DNA of 64,000 nucleotides from Pholiota molesta (Eukaryota; Basidiomycota; Agaricomycetes; Agaricales; Strophariaceae), in assembly GCA_014925825.1 (NCBI GenBank), contig JACGCK010000003.1:744001-808000 (forward strand), written 5' to 3'. This document shows positions 46,732 through 57,649 of this stretch, piece by piece. The translations under genes and the position numbers were made by a program. How positions within the stretch are numbered: the first letter of the stretch is position 1; every line of letters begins with the position of its first letter. The notes under the pieces are model-generated. The model saw only the letters and a list, made by a program, of their open reading frames with translations, had not been told where the DNA came from and ran no database searches.

Positions 46732-48433
46732 ATGCCTCCTTCCCTCGCCAGCCGCCTCCTCTTCCACGCCCAGCCGGGCCACCAACCGCCCGCCCTCCTC
46801 GCCACCCCTAATGTCGCCCCAGAACTCACCCCCGAGCTCTACGACTTCATCGCCCTCGCCCTCCGCGCCTACGTCTCGCCCTGGTGGGCCAAGCTCACCC
46901 GCTACGACAAGGACCTGCTGCCCCAGATCTCCGCCGTCCTCACCCACGTAATCCGCGCCCTCGACGAGCGCGTCCGTGCCCAGGATCTTCCGGCGCTCGT
47001 CTTCCAGGACGTCCCAGCCATCCTCACCCAACATTACCGCGACTACCGCAACGCCGCTGCGAAGACCGCAACTGCATATGCCTCCGGTGGCGCGGCGTCT
47101 CTGCCCACCCTCTTCGCCCAGCTCCAGCCCCACATGGCCGTGTCGCCGGAGGGGGTCGTCAACAGGGAGTACTATCGCCAGATAGTCGACCACATTCTCC
47201 GCGCGACGCTGCCCCCGGAAGACTACGACCCCGAACCTGAGCGCATCATAATCCGCGAGGTTGTCGTTAAAATCTTGCTAGATGATATCATGCCTCGCAT
47301 TGTCCAGCCCTGGTTCATACACAAGTCCATTCTAGACCTCATTGGTGACCCAGTTGAGCCCTTGTACATCGTGCGTTTTCATCAGAATCTTGTAGTATAT
47401 CAGACTAAACAGCCCCTCCGCCTCCGCAGTCTCCGCCCCGTTCATCTCCATCTTCTGCCCCCCCTTCTCCGCCGAACACGCATTCTCGTTCCATAATCTC
47501 ATTATCATCGTCCTATCTGCACTCCAATCATTCTCCGGCATGTGTCTCGCCCTTATTCATGGGTACAAGCAGGCAATTTCCACCATCAAACTCGTACAGC
47601 AATCTCCACCACCGTCACCCAAACCAACCTTTATTGTTGCGTCGGCTACTACAGTATCAGCAGCAGCGGCAATATATTCCGCACCCGATGTGCCCTCGCA
47701 CAACCGCTTGCCCTCTTCGTCCAAGGCCGTCCGCGCGACCGCTTCCCTCGTCTCTGAACCATCTACCACCTCGTCCGCCTCCTCTACTCCTGGGACATCC
47801 ACATACTCAACACCAACCGCGACGCTACCCGCGTTTCTGGGCCCATCAAATCCGAAATACACACTTGCACCGAGTCAAAGTCACCAACTTCAGTCTCCAC
47901 CGCCCGCCTATGCTCACGCCCCGCTGCTCCTTCTCGCCGAGCTCATCTCCGCCTCCGAGCGCTTCGCCGCCACCACCGCGCTCACCACCACACACATGCT
48001 CTGCGCAGCGCTGACACCGTTCCTCGACAAGCTCCTGCCGCACATGCTGCACCAGTTCCTGTCGCCTGCCTTCATCCTGAACACGGTGCGCCTGAGCAAA
48101 CGCACGCTGTTCCCGAACGGGTACCCTGGGCCGCAGCCTCCGGACCCGACGCCGGAGGAACAGGCGGAGCTGCGTGCGCGGCTGGTGGCGTGGAGAGGCA
48201 AGGGCGGGCTGGGTATGTTCTTTTTGTTTTCGTGCTGAATTTTAGGAGCTGGGCTGACACGATCGCGTTCATTAGCTTTGTTGACGCCAATCCTTCTCGG
48301 GCCCGACCCGTCAGCCACACTGGGCGCCGCGTTGGACCCACTCAGCGACGCGCAGTGTAATCTCCGCCTGGCTGTTTTCCTACTCGACCGTGTTCTTGTT
48401 GGTCTCTTTCCGGAGCTCATTGGGGTGGCGTGA
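46732..48433 (+). CDS. PXA domain protein (sorting-nexin-related)
   Basis: The PXA (PX-associated) domain occurs in Snx13/Snx14/Mdm1-type proteins at ER-endosome/vacuole contacts. MPPSLASRLLFHAQPG is followed by APELTPELYDFIALALRAYV and SPWWAKLTRYDKDLLPQISA, then VNREYYRQIVDHILRATLPP and IIIREVVVKILLDDIMPRIV, classic PXA helices. After an intron (about 47365-47411), a hydrophobic helix FSFHNLIIIVLSALQSFSGM follows. The rest has LLLLAELISASERFAATTAL, AFILNTVRLSKRTLFPNGYP, and ends LVGLFPELIGVA. No PX or RGS domain is present, so it is a short PXA-only protein as seen in many fungi. Very GC-rich with strong codon bias. Confidence 0.82.
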
Positions 48434-48890
48434 ATTATGCAAAGCACAGCGCATAAAGTGACTGTAACCACACAAGAGTCATGTTTCCTATTGGGCTATG
48501 ATTGTTTATTAAATGGAGCCTCAATGTTCAAATACGTATAAGACACAGAATATGTTCAAAATATTATTCATATATGTAGCCACTAAAACACTGATTGCTG
48601 TGGGTAACAGATATACTGTGTAAAACGACCTAGTGGTGTTTGTTAAAATTTCGAGGCTATCATATAGACCACCATGAGTTTGCTAGTCCAGAGACACACA
48701 AACTGTTCAAGAAAATCAAAGATATATACAGATATGCAAATATTTGGCATTTTTTGAGCATCTTCCTTCGCGAGTCCAAAAGAGCACGCTATGGTACATT
48801 CATGATGGCAGCAAGGGTTGAGGCCTGAGGATTGGTGCGGTGGCGGCGGCAAGAAGACGCTGTTGAATGTGATTGATAGGTCAACAACAG
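48434..48890. other. Intergenic 3' regions between convergent genes
   Basis: About 457 nt of AT-rich sequence between the PXA gene stop and the next minus-strand gene's stop. A short plus ORF 48640-48828 has no supporting features. Nothing else was seen. Confidence 0.45.
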
Positions 48891-49612
48891 TCAGGCTTCG
48901 TGAGCGCGAACCAAACCTGCGACAAATTCTTGCTAAAAAAGAGACAAGTTAACTTCGAATGGGAATTGCAGAATCAAAGCAGGCAAACGCGAACGGAAAA
49001 GAAAAACGAACCAGAATGACGGCCGCAACGTTTTGCCGGCGACGGTCAAATTCTTCGGGGTCAGGCTGGGGGGCATGGACGACGATGTGCTGATTTGCGC
49101 CGGCGTCATTGAGATTGGGCTGCAGAATGATGGCGACCTTGAAGGGAAAAGGGGGCCAGTAAGACGCGTCACTGTACAAGAGGCCAGCTATGCTTACCAG
49201 TGGTTGGGTTGGCACAGGTCTGACGGGCGCAGGTGGGACTTGGATTCGGACATACTCTTCATCATATACAGTGTTCTTGTTGATGCAAAAAAAATGGGAT
49301 GGGATTGATGACCGTAATGAATAGGGTAAGCAACGAACGAAATGGAGGTTCAGAAAGAAAGCCAAGTACGAGTGCGGCACTTACGAAGAGGCGATCCATT
49401 CCAGTCCCGTCGACGAGAATAGGAACCTTGTATCGGTATGGGTGGAACCTCGACGATGGCCGCGTTACACGGTAAGATGGCAGTCGAGTGACGTCTCGTA
49501 TGGTGGTAGCCTCTTCGTATGTTGGAAGCCGAGAGATGGTGGTCTCTGATGATTGAAATAAAAGTTTCGGGCTGGAGGTATCACTATCGAGGGCAGTTGT
49601 GGTTGGAGACAT
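48891..49612 (-). CDS. Hypothetical protein, Pro-rich, small
   Basis: No family recognised. Start MSPTTTALDSDTSSPKLLFQ, then SRLPTYEEATTIRDVTRLPS, which carries LPTY and LPSY motifs resembling degenerate PPxY sites for WW domains. Later exons give EEYVRIQVPPAPVRPVPTQP, AGLLYSDASYWPPFPFKVAI, and a polar segment. The last exon is short (QEFVAGLVRAHEA) after a poor donor GTTCGT. At least three exons. No TM, signal or catalytic motif. Could be a lineage-specific adaptor. Confidence 0.45.
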
Positions 49613-52600
49613 GGTTCAGTGGGTGGTTGTGGGGTAAGATGGAAGAAAATAGAATGTCGCGCACCCATTTAAATTGGCGGCCCTGAGGTTCAGGGTAGAA
49701 ACCAACATCTTCTTGCCTGAGCGGCAATAAACAACAGGCGCCGTTACAACTTCCGGAAGTTGCCTCTTTTTCTTCTCTAATGGCTGAATGCAAAATATTT
49801 CGTAATGCAAAATGGCATCGAAAGACAAAAATGAATACGGCAAGAGGATCATCCTCGATGTTGGCTTTTCGAGATTCAGTTGCTGTGGCATTCATGCCAT
49901 GAAAAAAAAAAAAAAAGCATGAACTAGGTGTTTCAATGTAGGAAAAAAACAGCGGGCATGCTTTATGGAGTTTGGTCTTTAAGTTTGTGATGCCCGTCAA
50001 CTTTCTTGTAAAATTTCCACGTTAATGATATGAAAAGGCCTCAGAACGTTACACTCACCACCAGCCAGCCGAGACGCCGTTTCATCCCGTACAAATATGG
50101 AAAGCAGGGTAACAGTGATTTCGAGACTGACCCGCCACACATTTCGATACCCCACCAGTATTGCATGTCCAATACATCCAATACTGGGTATTCGCCCGGA
50201 AGTACAATGTGATAGCCTCAGTAATGGCTCAGCAATGGTTATGCCCAACTGTAGTCGTCGAGCTTGTCGATTGATCATTGCATCGAGATCCAAAGCTTGT
50301 ATTTTTCGAACGACGCCCACTGCTTTGCTCATCTTCGCCACTGTCATCAAAGAAGGTAACATAGAAGCAACTTTAGAGCGAGAGAATCCACGAGGTATTC
50401 TTTCCGCATACTTATAGGAATTGGAAGGCCCGAAACTGATTTTCGGAGCAGGAACAATGAGCACGATTTTTGTGGCCCTCAGTCGAGGCTGATGGTTGGA
50501 GGCCCGTTGAGTCATGCTGGGTGACTCGAGGGGATGCTAAACACATTCAGGACAGTGTAATCTCCCGGAGCTGTGGGCCCAGGGCGCGAGTCGCGATGGC
50601 GCTCCCACGCACGAGCGCAGTTGCCATATATGGAAGCGTCGGTCCCGACGCGGCGGAATCCCGTATCAAGTGAGTCACTTGTTGGGGCGCATTCCTATAC
50701 AAAAGCCAACCAAAGTTGTTGACGTTAGCTTTTGGTTCTTCTTTTTTATCACCCACTTACAGGATAAAGTAGCTTGTGAACCATCCACCTTCAAGACATG
50801 AGTGGCCTAGATTGTCCATACTGCGCCTGTGTCGCAAAGAACAAAGCTTCCTGAAGAGAGCGCCGCAAGAGGAAAAGGTTGACAAGTCCTTCAAGACCGT
50901 CAGTCGCTCAAGTGACTTGTCGCAGGTAGCGCGATGTCCACCTGAATTGTCATAGAACACACAATTTTTCAAGATGCTGCTCACTGCTGCCGCCTCTATT
51001 GTCCCTTCTCCAACGTGAATGACCTCCGCCGTTTCTGTGCTAGCTTTGCGCCCTCTTTCCGTCTAGAAGACTTGAGGATATACCAGCTTTACGACGTGGC
51101 TTTGAGAATTGTGGACTATTCCATGTTGTTTGAATAACTTGTTTTCTTCTCGATGAACTTGGCGACCGTTTTGCTTGAATTTCTGTGCTGGTGATGTAGC
51201 GCTCGTCTGGAGCTTTGGAACACCCGCCTAAAGCGAAATAACGTCAAAACTAAGCTCTCTCTGAAAGATCGCAGTCTAGAATAATTTTGTTACCTCAAGA
51301 AAGAAATTCTTCAAGTCAGCTTCACCCTATGAAGACGAAGACGGCCAACATCAACGATTTTTGAGTCTGAGAAAGCTGGAAGTAGCTCTTGTCCTACGTG
51401 CGCGATCTGAGAATCTCTCCAAGAAACCAAATGCAAGCAGTCAATTTCTCTGGAAATAAATTGGATACGGAAGGTGGTCAAGACTCAAGCTCAAGGGCAA
51501 TGTCACTGCAACCGGTCAGCCATTTTGGTCACAACCCAACGAACAATAAAATTTATGAATATCTGAGTAAACAATTTCTCCGGTCTCTTGTGATCACCGT
51601 ATTTTACTCCTTACTGGTCTCGTTACTCTATTTCTCTCCATGGACGAATAGGAATTTTTTCAGAGCATTCTTCGCAAGCAATGACCTTCAAGCTTTCACC
51701 CCAATGCATAATAACTTCGTGAGTGCCGATCAGCCGTCGAAAAGTTATTTAATTGATTCGGCCAAAAAACACACGCCCGGAACCAAATTCCAACCTTTGG
51801 CGGACCTGGACGGAACCTAGCAAGGACCAGTCGACAGCGCGCTCTTCCCAAGGAATGGATTTCGGAGCTCTTCTAGCCCTTATCATCGTCGCTCAACCAC
51901 CTCCAATCATACCGATACTCCAGACCAACTCTAGACTCCCAAAGCCACTTCTAGAATCCAGACATCGAATCGGGCGCATGATTTCGTCGTGCCTCTTTTT
52001 ATGGCCTTTCGTTTTTCGTTGTCGTCCCAAAGCTAACCGCTCTACTACCCAGAGAGAGGCGGCCACTCGAAAACTTCTCTCTCAACGCGAAAAAAAAACA
52101 CGCCTTTCCAGACCAGAATCGCGCAGTTGACATCCGCAGCTCTTCCTCCGTCACCCGCCGGGAGAAATCCATCTAGAAGCCTAACCGACTAGTTTTTGGC
52201 TCGTTCAAACTCGTCGATATTACCGAATACGTCGATAGAGTCCTCCAGACGCCTCACCACAGGAAACGGCCAATATTCAACCACAATTACGATTCAATGG
52301 TAGAGCATAAACGAGAGGTTGCTATAAACGATGCATGGGGATGCACTAGGTGAAGAAACAGCCATCTTCTAGGCAAGTCCCGTATTTGTCCTATTTCCAT
52401 CCACGAACCTCATATCTTACACGCTCGCCCAGTTTGGAATGCAGGACGCCTTGGACATAGCCTTGCAAAGATGGCCCCTATGTATGAATTCGCTGTCCTC
52501 GGCCCAAGATCTCGACACTTGTTTCTGGAAATAGTGGCATTAGGATTGGTAAAAACGAATAACTTTGAATCCTGAAGCACCGATTTGCGATCGCCATCTC

Positions 52601-52948
52601 CGTTGCAGGCGTTCATGGTACGTCGCGTTGTCTGGAAACTCAGTAAAATGTTAAAAAGCGCTCAATTGCCTTTGAACACTTCCAGATGTCCTACAACGCC
52701 TTGGGCTTCTCAGCCGCTTGGAATTTTCGTCTGAGTCCGACGATCTAAGTAAGCAACTTTATTTTACCTACAAGATATCGCCCCTTCTAATTATAACTGC
52801 ATCCTCAACCAGAATTTCACTGAATTGAGATTTCTACCGTAATTACTGACCATTTTGTAGGGCATATCGACGCCCCTCACCCGGTCATTTTTAATCGTTC
52901 ACGCCTAATCCACGTTCTGGTTGATTGGCAAAAATAGGCTTTTAAATC
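49613..52948. other. Gene-poor island with fragmentary ORFs
   Basis: More than 3 kb without a recognisable intact gene. A run of about 15 A lies near 49900-49916. ORFs at 49997-50515 (minus, 172 aa) and 51389-51820 (plus, 143 aa, one TM-like helix SLVITVFYSLLVSLLYF) lack homologous motifs. Between 52190 and 52570 spliced pieces look coding: FGSFKLVDITEYVDRVLQTP, a GTGAAG donor, then RLGHSLAKMAPMYEFAVLGP. However, stops and frame changes interrupt them. Base composition is more AT-rich than the flanking genes. It is best described as decayed coding DNA, possibly with a small lineage-specific gene. Confidence 0.4.
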
Positions 52949-54000
52949 TCGGGATGCCTGACACCTATGACGTTATTGTGCTTGGAACTGTCCTTTCACG
53001 GGATCTGCAGTCTCATTTCGGACGGCTATCATTTCTGAAGATCTCCTCTGAAGATTTTGTCACAAAACCGATATTCTATCTCGCCTTTTTCCTGTTGACT
53101 ATCTGGGTCGATACTACGGGCTACTTAACTTTACCAGCTCAAAGCAATAGCTGCTTGGCCGTTTCAGTCAATTTGCAGCTCTTTTCCAACATTAAGGAAT
53201 GCCTCATGATCTCATTAAGCATTTTTGACCTAGTCGCTCTGGGCTAGAAACTTGCGCGTTCACTCACTTTTTCGAAGACAGCCAAAGCCTAACGCCACAT
53301 GCCTCTCTAGGTTGTAAAATGATATATACAAATCGAGATACAGTTCACTCCAGCTGATCAGCAACGATCTGACTTAACCATACCTCATTCCAAGTGTCGC
53401 TGATTAAGGTCCTGGAAATACTCCATTTACATACTCGATTTTCTGTGTCTCTTGCTACTCCTGAATGGAACACACAATGCTCATAATTGAAATATGCATA
53501 TACCTCTAGGAACCTCGAAGAGTCAAACACGACTCGCGAATTCACTGATCGGTTCCCAATAGAAAGTATGGTAAGGCTTTCTGCTTTGCGATGTTCCATT
53601 GGAGACAAATCTACAATACCCTGCTCTAAAATTCTGAAGAAAATCAACTCGGTGAAAAAACTCATTTAGATGCTCCTTGATATTTAGTTTGAGCCTTTGC
53701 GGGAATGCACCAAAATGTCCAATCGACTGCATTATTTCAAGCCCGAAAAAAAAAAGCCTCCAGAGCAAATGATACGTCTCCGTTAATCTTCTCTCAATAT
53801 ATCCCCCAAAAGCCCTTCCATTGCTCCAGGTTTGAGAGTTGCTGGCAAAAGCCTAGCGGGTGCGCACCGCACGGATTTGTTCTAAACCGAAGGGCTAAAT
53901 CCAGGGATCCAAATGTCCTGCCTTCGAGACTGGGAAGGATAGTAAGTGGCCCTGTGTTTGCAGGCGGTGCACTTAGACGCGATGGACTCGAATAAAATTG
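52949..54000 (+). pseudogene. Decayed Rab escort protein/GDI-type gene (tentative)
   Basis: Starts with MPDTYDVIVLGTVLS, close to the FAD/GDI-fold N-terminus of Rab escort protein and Rab GDI (consensus DVIVLGTGL). After that the frame is lost. Further downstream, in order, pieces recall the family in different frames: RYSISPF near 53075, IPCSKILKKINSVKKL near 53605-53655 (compare the family block with Pro-Gly-Ser-Lys-Glu), and LGRIVSGPVFAGGA near 53928-53970 (compare the Gly-Glu-Ile-x-Gln-Gly-Phe-Cys-Arg block). Many stops lie between. Order and spacing agree with a degraded copy, but each match is weak. A functional REP gene must exist elsewhere in the genome. Confidence 0.35.
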
Positions 54001-54374
54001 AAATGTCCCGAAACAAATTCAGGTTTGTTATTCTTGGTCTTAGAGTCACAACATGAGGGGATTGTGATAACTATTTTAACTGTGTCCTAACCTTGAGGAT
54101 AGACTGAGGGTCGCCATTCTCCCTGCCGAAAAATATTAATATCTTCATACCTCGAGGCAAGCGGAAATTGCAATGGTTATCTGTGCAAGAGTATCCGATA
54201 CACAGGTAGCATAGCACTTTTCATCTCAGCAATTGAAAGGGATCAACGTATCCGTCCCCTAAATAACTACTACATAGTATTGTGCTAATAGCAACAGCGC
54301 TATAAACATGAGGCAAATTTACCTTGGGCCATATCAATGACATCAAGTAAATTTTTACTGCGGCATTTACGGCT

Positions 54375-55268
54375 TTATCTGACTTTTTCGAATTTGGCTG
54401 GGACCTTGCCAAAGTAATAGCGCGTGCGGCCAATCCCTAGGTACCACGCCAGCCTAGAGTAATGAAATTGTGAAAGGAAGACAAACTTAGAGAGAGTACA
54501 TAGATAACAGATGACAGCTTGTGCGTACCTAAAGACGAACAATACAACAACCGACGTTATATTGCCATGCGTCATACTATTCCAGTTGGCAGGTGAGTAT
54601 CTCAAATCCGGCGGAAGTCCTACAAAAGTTGCAGCGATGCTGCGGCAGGCGTAAGTCAGGAAGCATCCACGTAAACTTCATTCGAAAAAAAATAGAAGCA
54701 ATTAGACATACTGAGTTAACTAAAAACCAGGGGATATATCGTCGGATAAATTAAAGATTCATTGAGACCGATTGTAAAGGGTGCAGCAACATGTGGGGCT
54801 CACGTCTGCAATTCCGAGCGCCAAGAAACTTGCTCCAAGAATGCGCTCCTGGGCGGCGGGGTTATTTGGTAGAGCATCCCTAACTGCACGAAAGACGAAG
54901 GACGAAATGAGAGCCAAAAGCAAGTAACCTGTAAATAGTCATGGCAGAAGTTTAAAATTGCAGAATGAAGTTGGATGTTGGAAAGAGACGGAAACATACA
55001 GTTGACCAGCTGCCACACAGCCATATGAGTCCTCGGGTCGAGGGTTTGGCTAGGAAAGGGCAGAGGCGATGGGATAAGCTGGTGATAAAACCACGAGGCG
55101 CCAGGGAAAACCCAAACGATGACGGCAGGGATGAGGGTAGAGACTGTGCATGGAGTGAACGTGTGCGCAGAAGCGGAGAGATAGATAGGGAAGAACCGTA
55201 CCGGGCTCCAAGTAGAGGAAGAGGAGGCGGTATAGGCCTGGCAGGGCTGGAAAACTGTCTGTAGGCAT
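54375..55268 (-). CDS. Multi-pass membrane protein, DUF7704-like
   Basis: Basidiomycete-type small membrane protein of unknown function. Exon 1 MPTDSFPALPGLYRLLFLYL ends EP and splices to VSTLIPAVIVWVFPGASWFY. Then DPRTHMAVWQLVNCYLLLAL, FVFRAVRDALPNN and ERILGASFLALGIAD. The last exons give FVGLPPDLRYSPANWNSMTH, TSVVVLFVFR and LAWYLGIGRTRYYFGKVPAK, ending FEKVR. About four hydrophobic helices. The junction after ALGIAD (donor GTGAGC near 54805) to the exon starting IAATF near 54650 is out of phase with every acceptor I can see; lost bases or a microexon may explain it. The family name is given from remembered resemblance and should be checked. Divergent from the UPF0052 gene (153 nt). Confidence 0.55.
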
Positions 55269-55421
55269 GGTGGCAGGATGAGAACAAGAAAGGATATTAA
55301 TAGCCCAGGAATAGACTGCAACAACTCGGACGGCCCGTTATGTCCGTCCCTACTAATCTGTCGCGTAAAAACCAAGTCATCTTTCGATAACGCCAACTGG
55401 AACTACATCCACCAACTCGAA
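55269..55421. promoter_or_regulatory. Divergent promoter, DUF7704-like / UPF0052-like
   Basis: 153 nt between start codons. No specific element is recognised. Confidence 0.35.
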
Positions 55422-57420
55422 ATGGAGGCCAAGAACACATCCTCAGGCCTCGCAGTGACCCAGCCCAACAGCCCTGGTTCGTCAGTTTTCGACCTCCCCA
55501 TTCAACCGACGAATCCTGGCGCCAACACATCCAACGACGCGTCACAGAGACAATTTCCAATTGCGGACGTGGATCGACGCGACTTTCTCGTAGGCGCTGA
55601 CCAGCCCTCTTGTGTCCTTATTTCCGGCGGGACGGGGGGCAATGCTATTTGCTCGGCCTTCGTCAACGCTTGCTATATTCTACCTGTATCCGATGACGGG
55701 GGGTCATCAAGTGAAATTATTCGCGTGCTAGGGGGCCCTTCAATAGGTAGGCATCACCATTGTGTAAATACCCCGAATTTTTTCCTGACCCAGATTTTGA
55801 ATACTAGGGGACATAAGATCGCGACTTGTTCGTTTAATACCTCCTGCCCCTGAAACTTCCCCTTCAGAAGCTATTCGCCGTTTATTGGCTTACCGTCTGC
55901 CCTCCATATCATCTGAGCGCGAGGCCAGAGATGAATGGAGGGACATCGTCGAAGGCCGCAGTAAACTCTGGAAAGGAATCCCCTCCGATAGAAAAGAGAC
56001 CATAAGAGGTATTTCTTATTGGCGTATCATTTGGCGCGTTTCTAATGATTGTCAAGGATTCCTTGTCTACTTTGAAAGCGAATTGCTGAAGCGCGCCCAT
56101 AAAAACTTTGATTTCCGCAATGGAAGGTAAGCTTTTGCAATTAGTTATTTAACATGGCTAATGGCGTTTACTTAGCATTGGAAACTATTTCCTCGCCGCC
56201 GCTCAAGGTTTCTTCCGTTCATTACCCTCTGCTATATTTCTCTTCTCGTCTATAACGAACAGCCAGGTAAGTGTAAGGATCTCGTCATTCCGACAACTTA
56301 TTCAGTATTTGAGCTTTTAGGCCCATATTTTGCCAGTAATAGTAACCAACCACACCGTTACAATTGCAGCAGAACTGGTGATTATGATGCAATTTTAAAA
56401 CCTGACTCCAAAATACTGACCCCAAATAATTAGGCAGACGGAGAGAGACTAGTCGGCCAATGCGAAATATCGCACCCAATGCCCGTAGACTATCCCGTTG
56501 AGGTTATTGACGAGGAAACGCCCGTCTCCCCTGTCGATGGTCTGGGGGAATTCGAATCTTCAAGTTCTCCTCGACAAAATATGCTCTTCGAGTCCCTCTC
56601 CAAGGGAACTTACGAACCTCTGCCTGCCCGCATACAGCGTGTGTGATGGTTTCTTATCGCTCCATCTGAGTCATACTGACGGGCGAAATGCGGTCAGGGC
56701 TTTACTACATCAATGGATATGGGATGGAAATACACCCATCTCCGAATGGAGAATTTCTGTCAAATCTAGCCTCCAGGGATGTATTGGTCTATTCTTGTGG
56801 GTCTCTGTGGACTAGGTGAGTCTGTAACTGCATATATAAGGCGCCTTTGATTCTCATATCACATTGACGCCTCTGTAGTATCATCCCTTGCTTGGCTTTG
56901 AAGGGTGTCGCTGCGCAAATAGCCCGATCACATTCTCTCCGAGCCAAAGTTCTATTGCGTATGTCTTAATTTCCGCGATTAAACTAGCACAGCTTTGTTA
57001 CTGACTGCTCCATAGTGAATGTCGAAAATGACCGAGAGACCGACGGATACACTGCTGCGGACTACATCAGGTCAGTGTTTACATTCTGCTGAAGGAACAG
57101 TAATTGATTGGCCTATTTCTATAGAGCAATTGTAGAGACTCTAAATAGCAATTATTCTGAGCGAGCGTATGGTCTCGGGAGTGCGAATACGACTTACCCT
57201 ATCTCTGCGTTCATCACCGACCTGGTCTACCTCAAGGGAGGTCGAATCAAGGTGGACGTGAAGGCTATAACAGTGAGTCGAGACTACTTTTAAGGAGAGA
57301 GCCACTCTAACCACGGGCCCAGGCGATGGGGGTACGGTGCAGAGAAGTAGAAGGGATTCGCGATTCGACGCCGACGCAGTGGCGCTTGCGATGAAGCAAG
57401 TATGGGCGGATGTAAACTAA
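55422..57420 (+). CDS. UPF0052 / CofD-YvcK-like protein
   Basis: Homologue of the conserved family that includes bacterial YvcK (a UDP-sugar-binding regulator) and CofD; fungal members are of unknown function. Polar N-terminus, then ADQPSCVLISGGTGGNAICS (nucleotide-binding glycine loop), ILPVSDDGGSSSEIIRVLGG, GDIRSRLVRLIPPAPETS, GSIGNYFLAAAQGFFRSLPS, LYYINGYGMEIHPSPNG, VLVYSCGSLWTS, VLLLNVENDRETDGYTAADY and NTTYPISAFITDLVYLKGGR. In the last exon AMGVRCREVEG must join DSRFDADAVALAMKQVWADV, which is one frame away. One G added to GGG 57353-57355 restores it with stop at 57420; as read, it stops at 57394. An alternative acceptor near 57341 also keeps frame but skips the conserved strand. Confidence 0.83.
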
Positions 57421-57649
57421 ATATAGATTGTGATTTTCGCACGGGTGCTATAGAGGTGCTTAGACTTGTAGATTCTGGACCAATTAGAGGTCAATAGATG
57501 CTAGATATCCTTTCCCCGTCCCCTCCCCGCCCACTCGTGGCTCCGTCTGCCCTACGCGGAGACGTATGTCGTTAAGCGCCTAGCCACAGAATTTTACCCT
57601 GCCTCATTCCCGCCTCTCCCACACTATCACCGTTGTAACCCACGGGGGT

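Noticed and set aside
49997..50515. 172-aa minus-strand ORF
   Set aside because: No recognisable domain, no splice context and atypical composition; not called as a gene, only noted within the island.
49613..54374. Transposon origin for the gene-poor island
   Set aside because: No reverse transcriptase, integrase, transposase, long terminal repeats or target-site duplications could be seen by eye.
54800..55396. 198-aa single-exon ORF on the minus strand
   Set aside because: It reads through two clear introns of the DUF7704-like gene; spliced exons fit much better.
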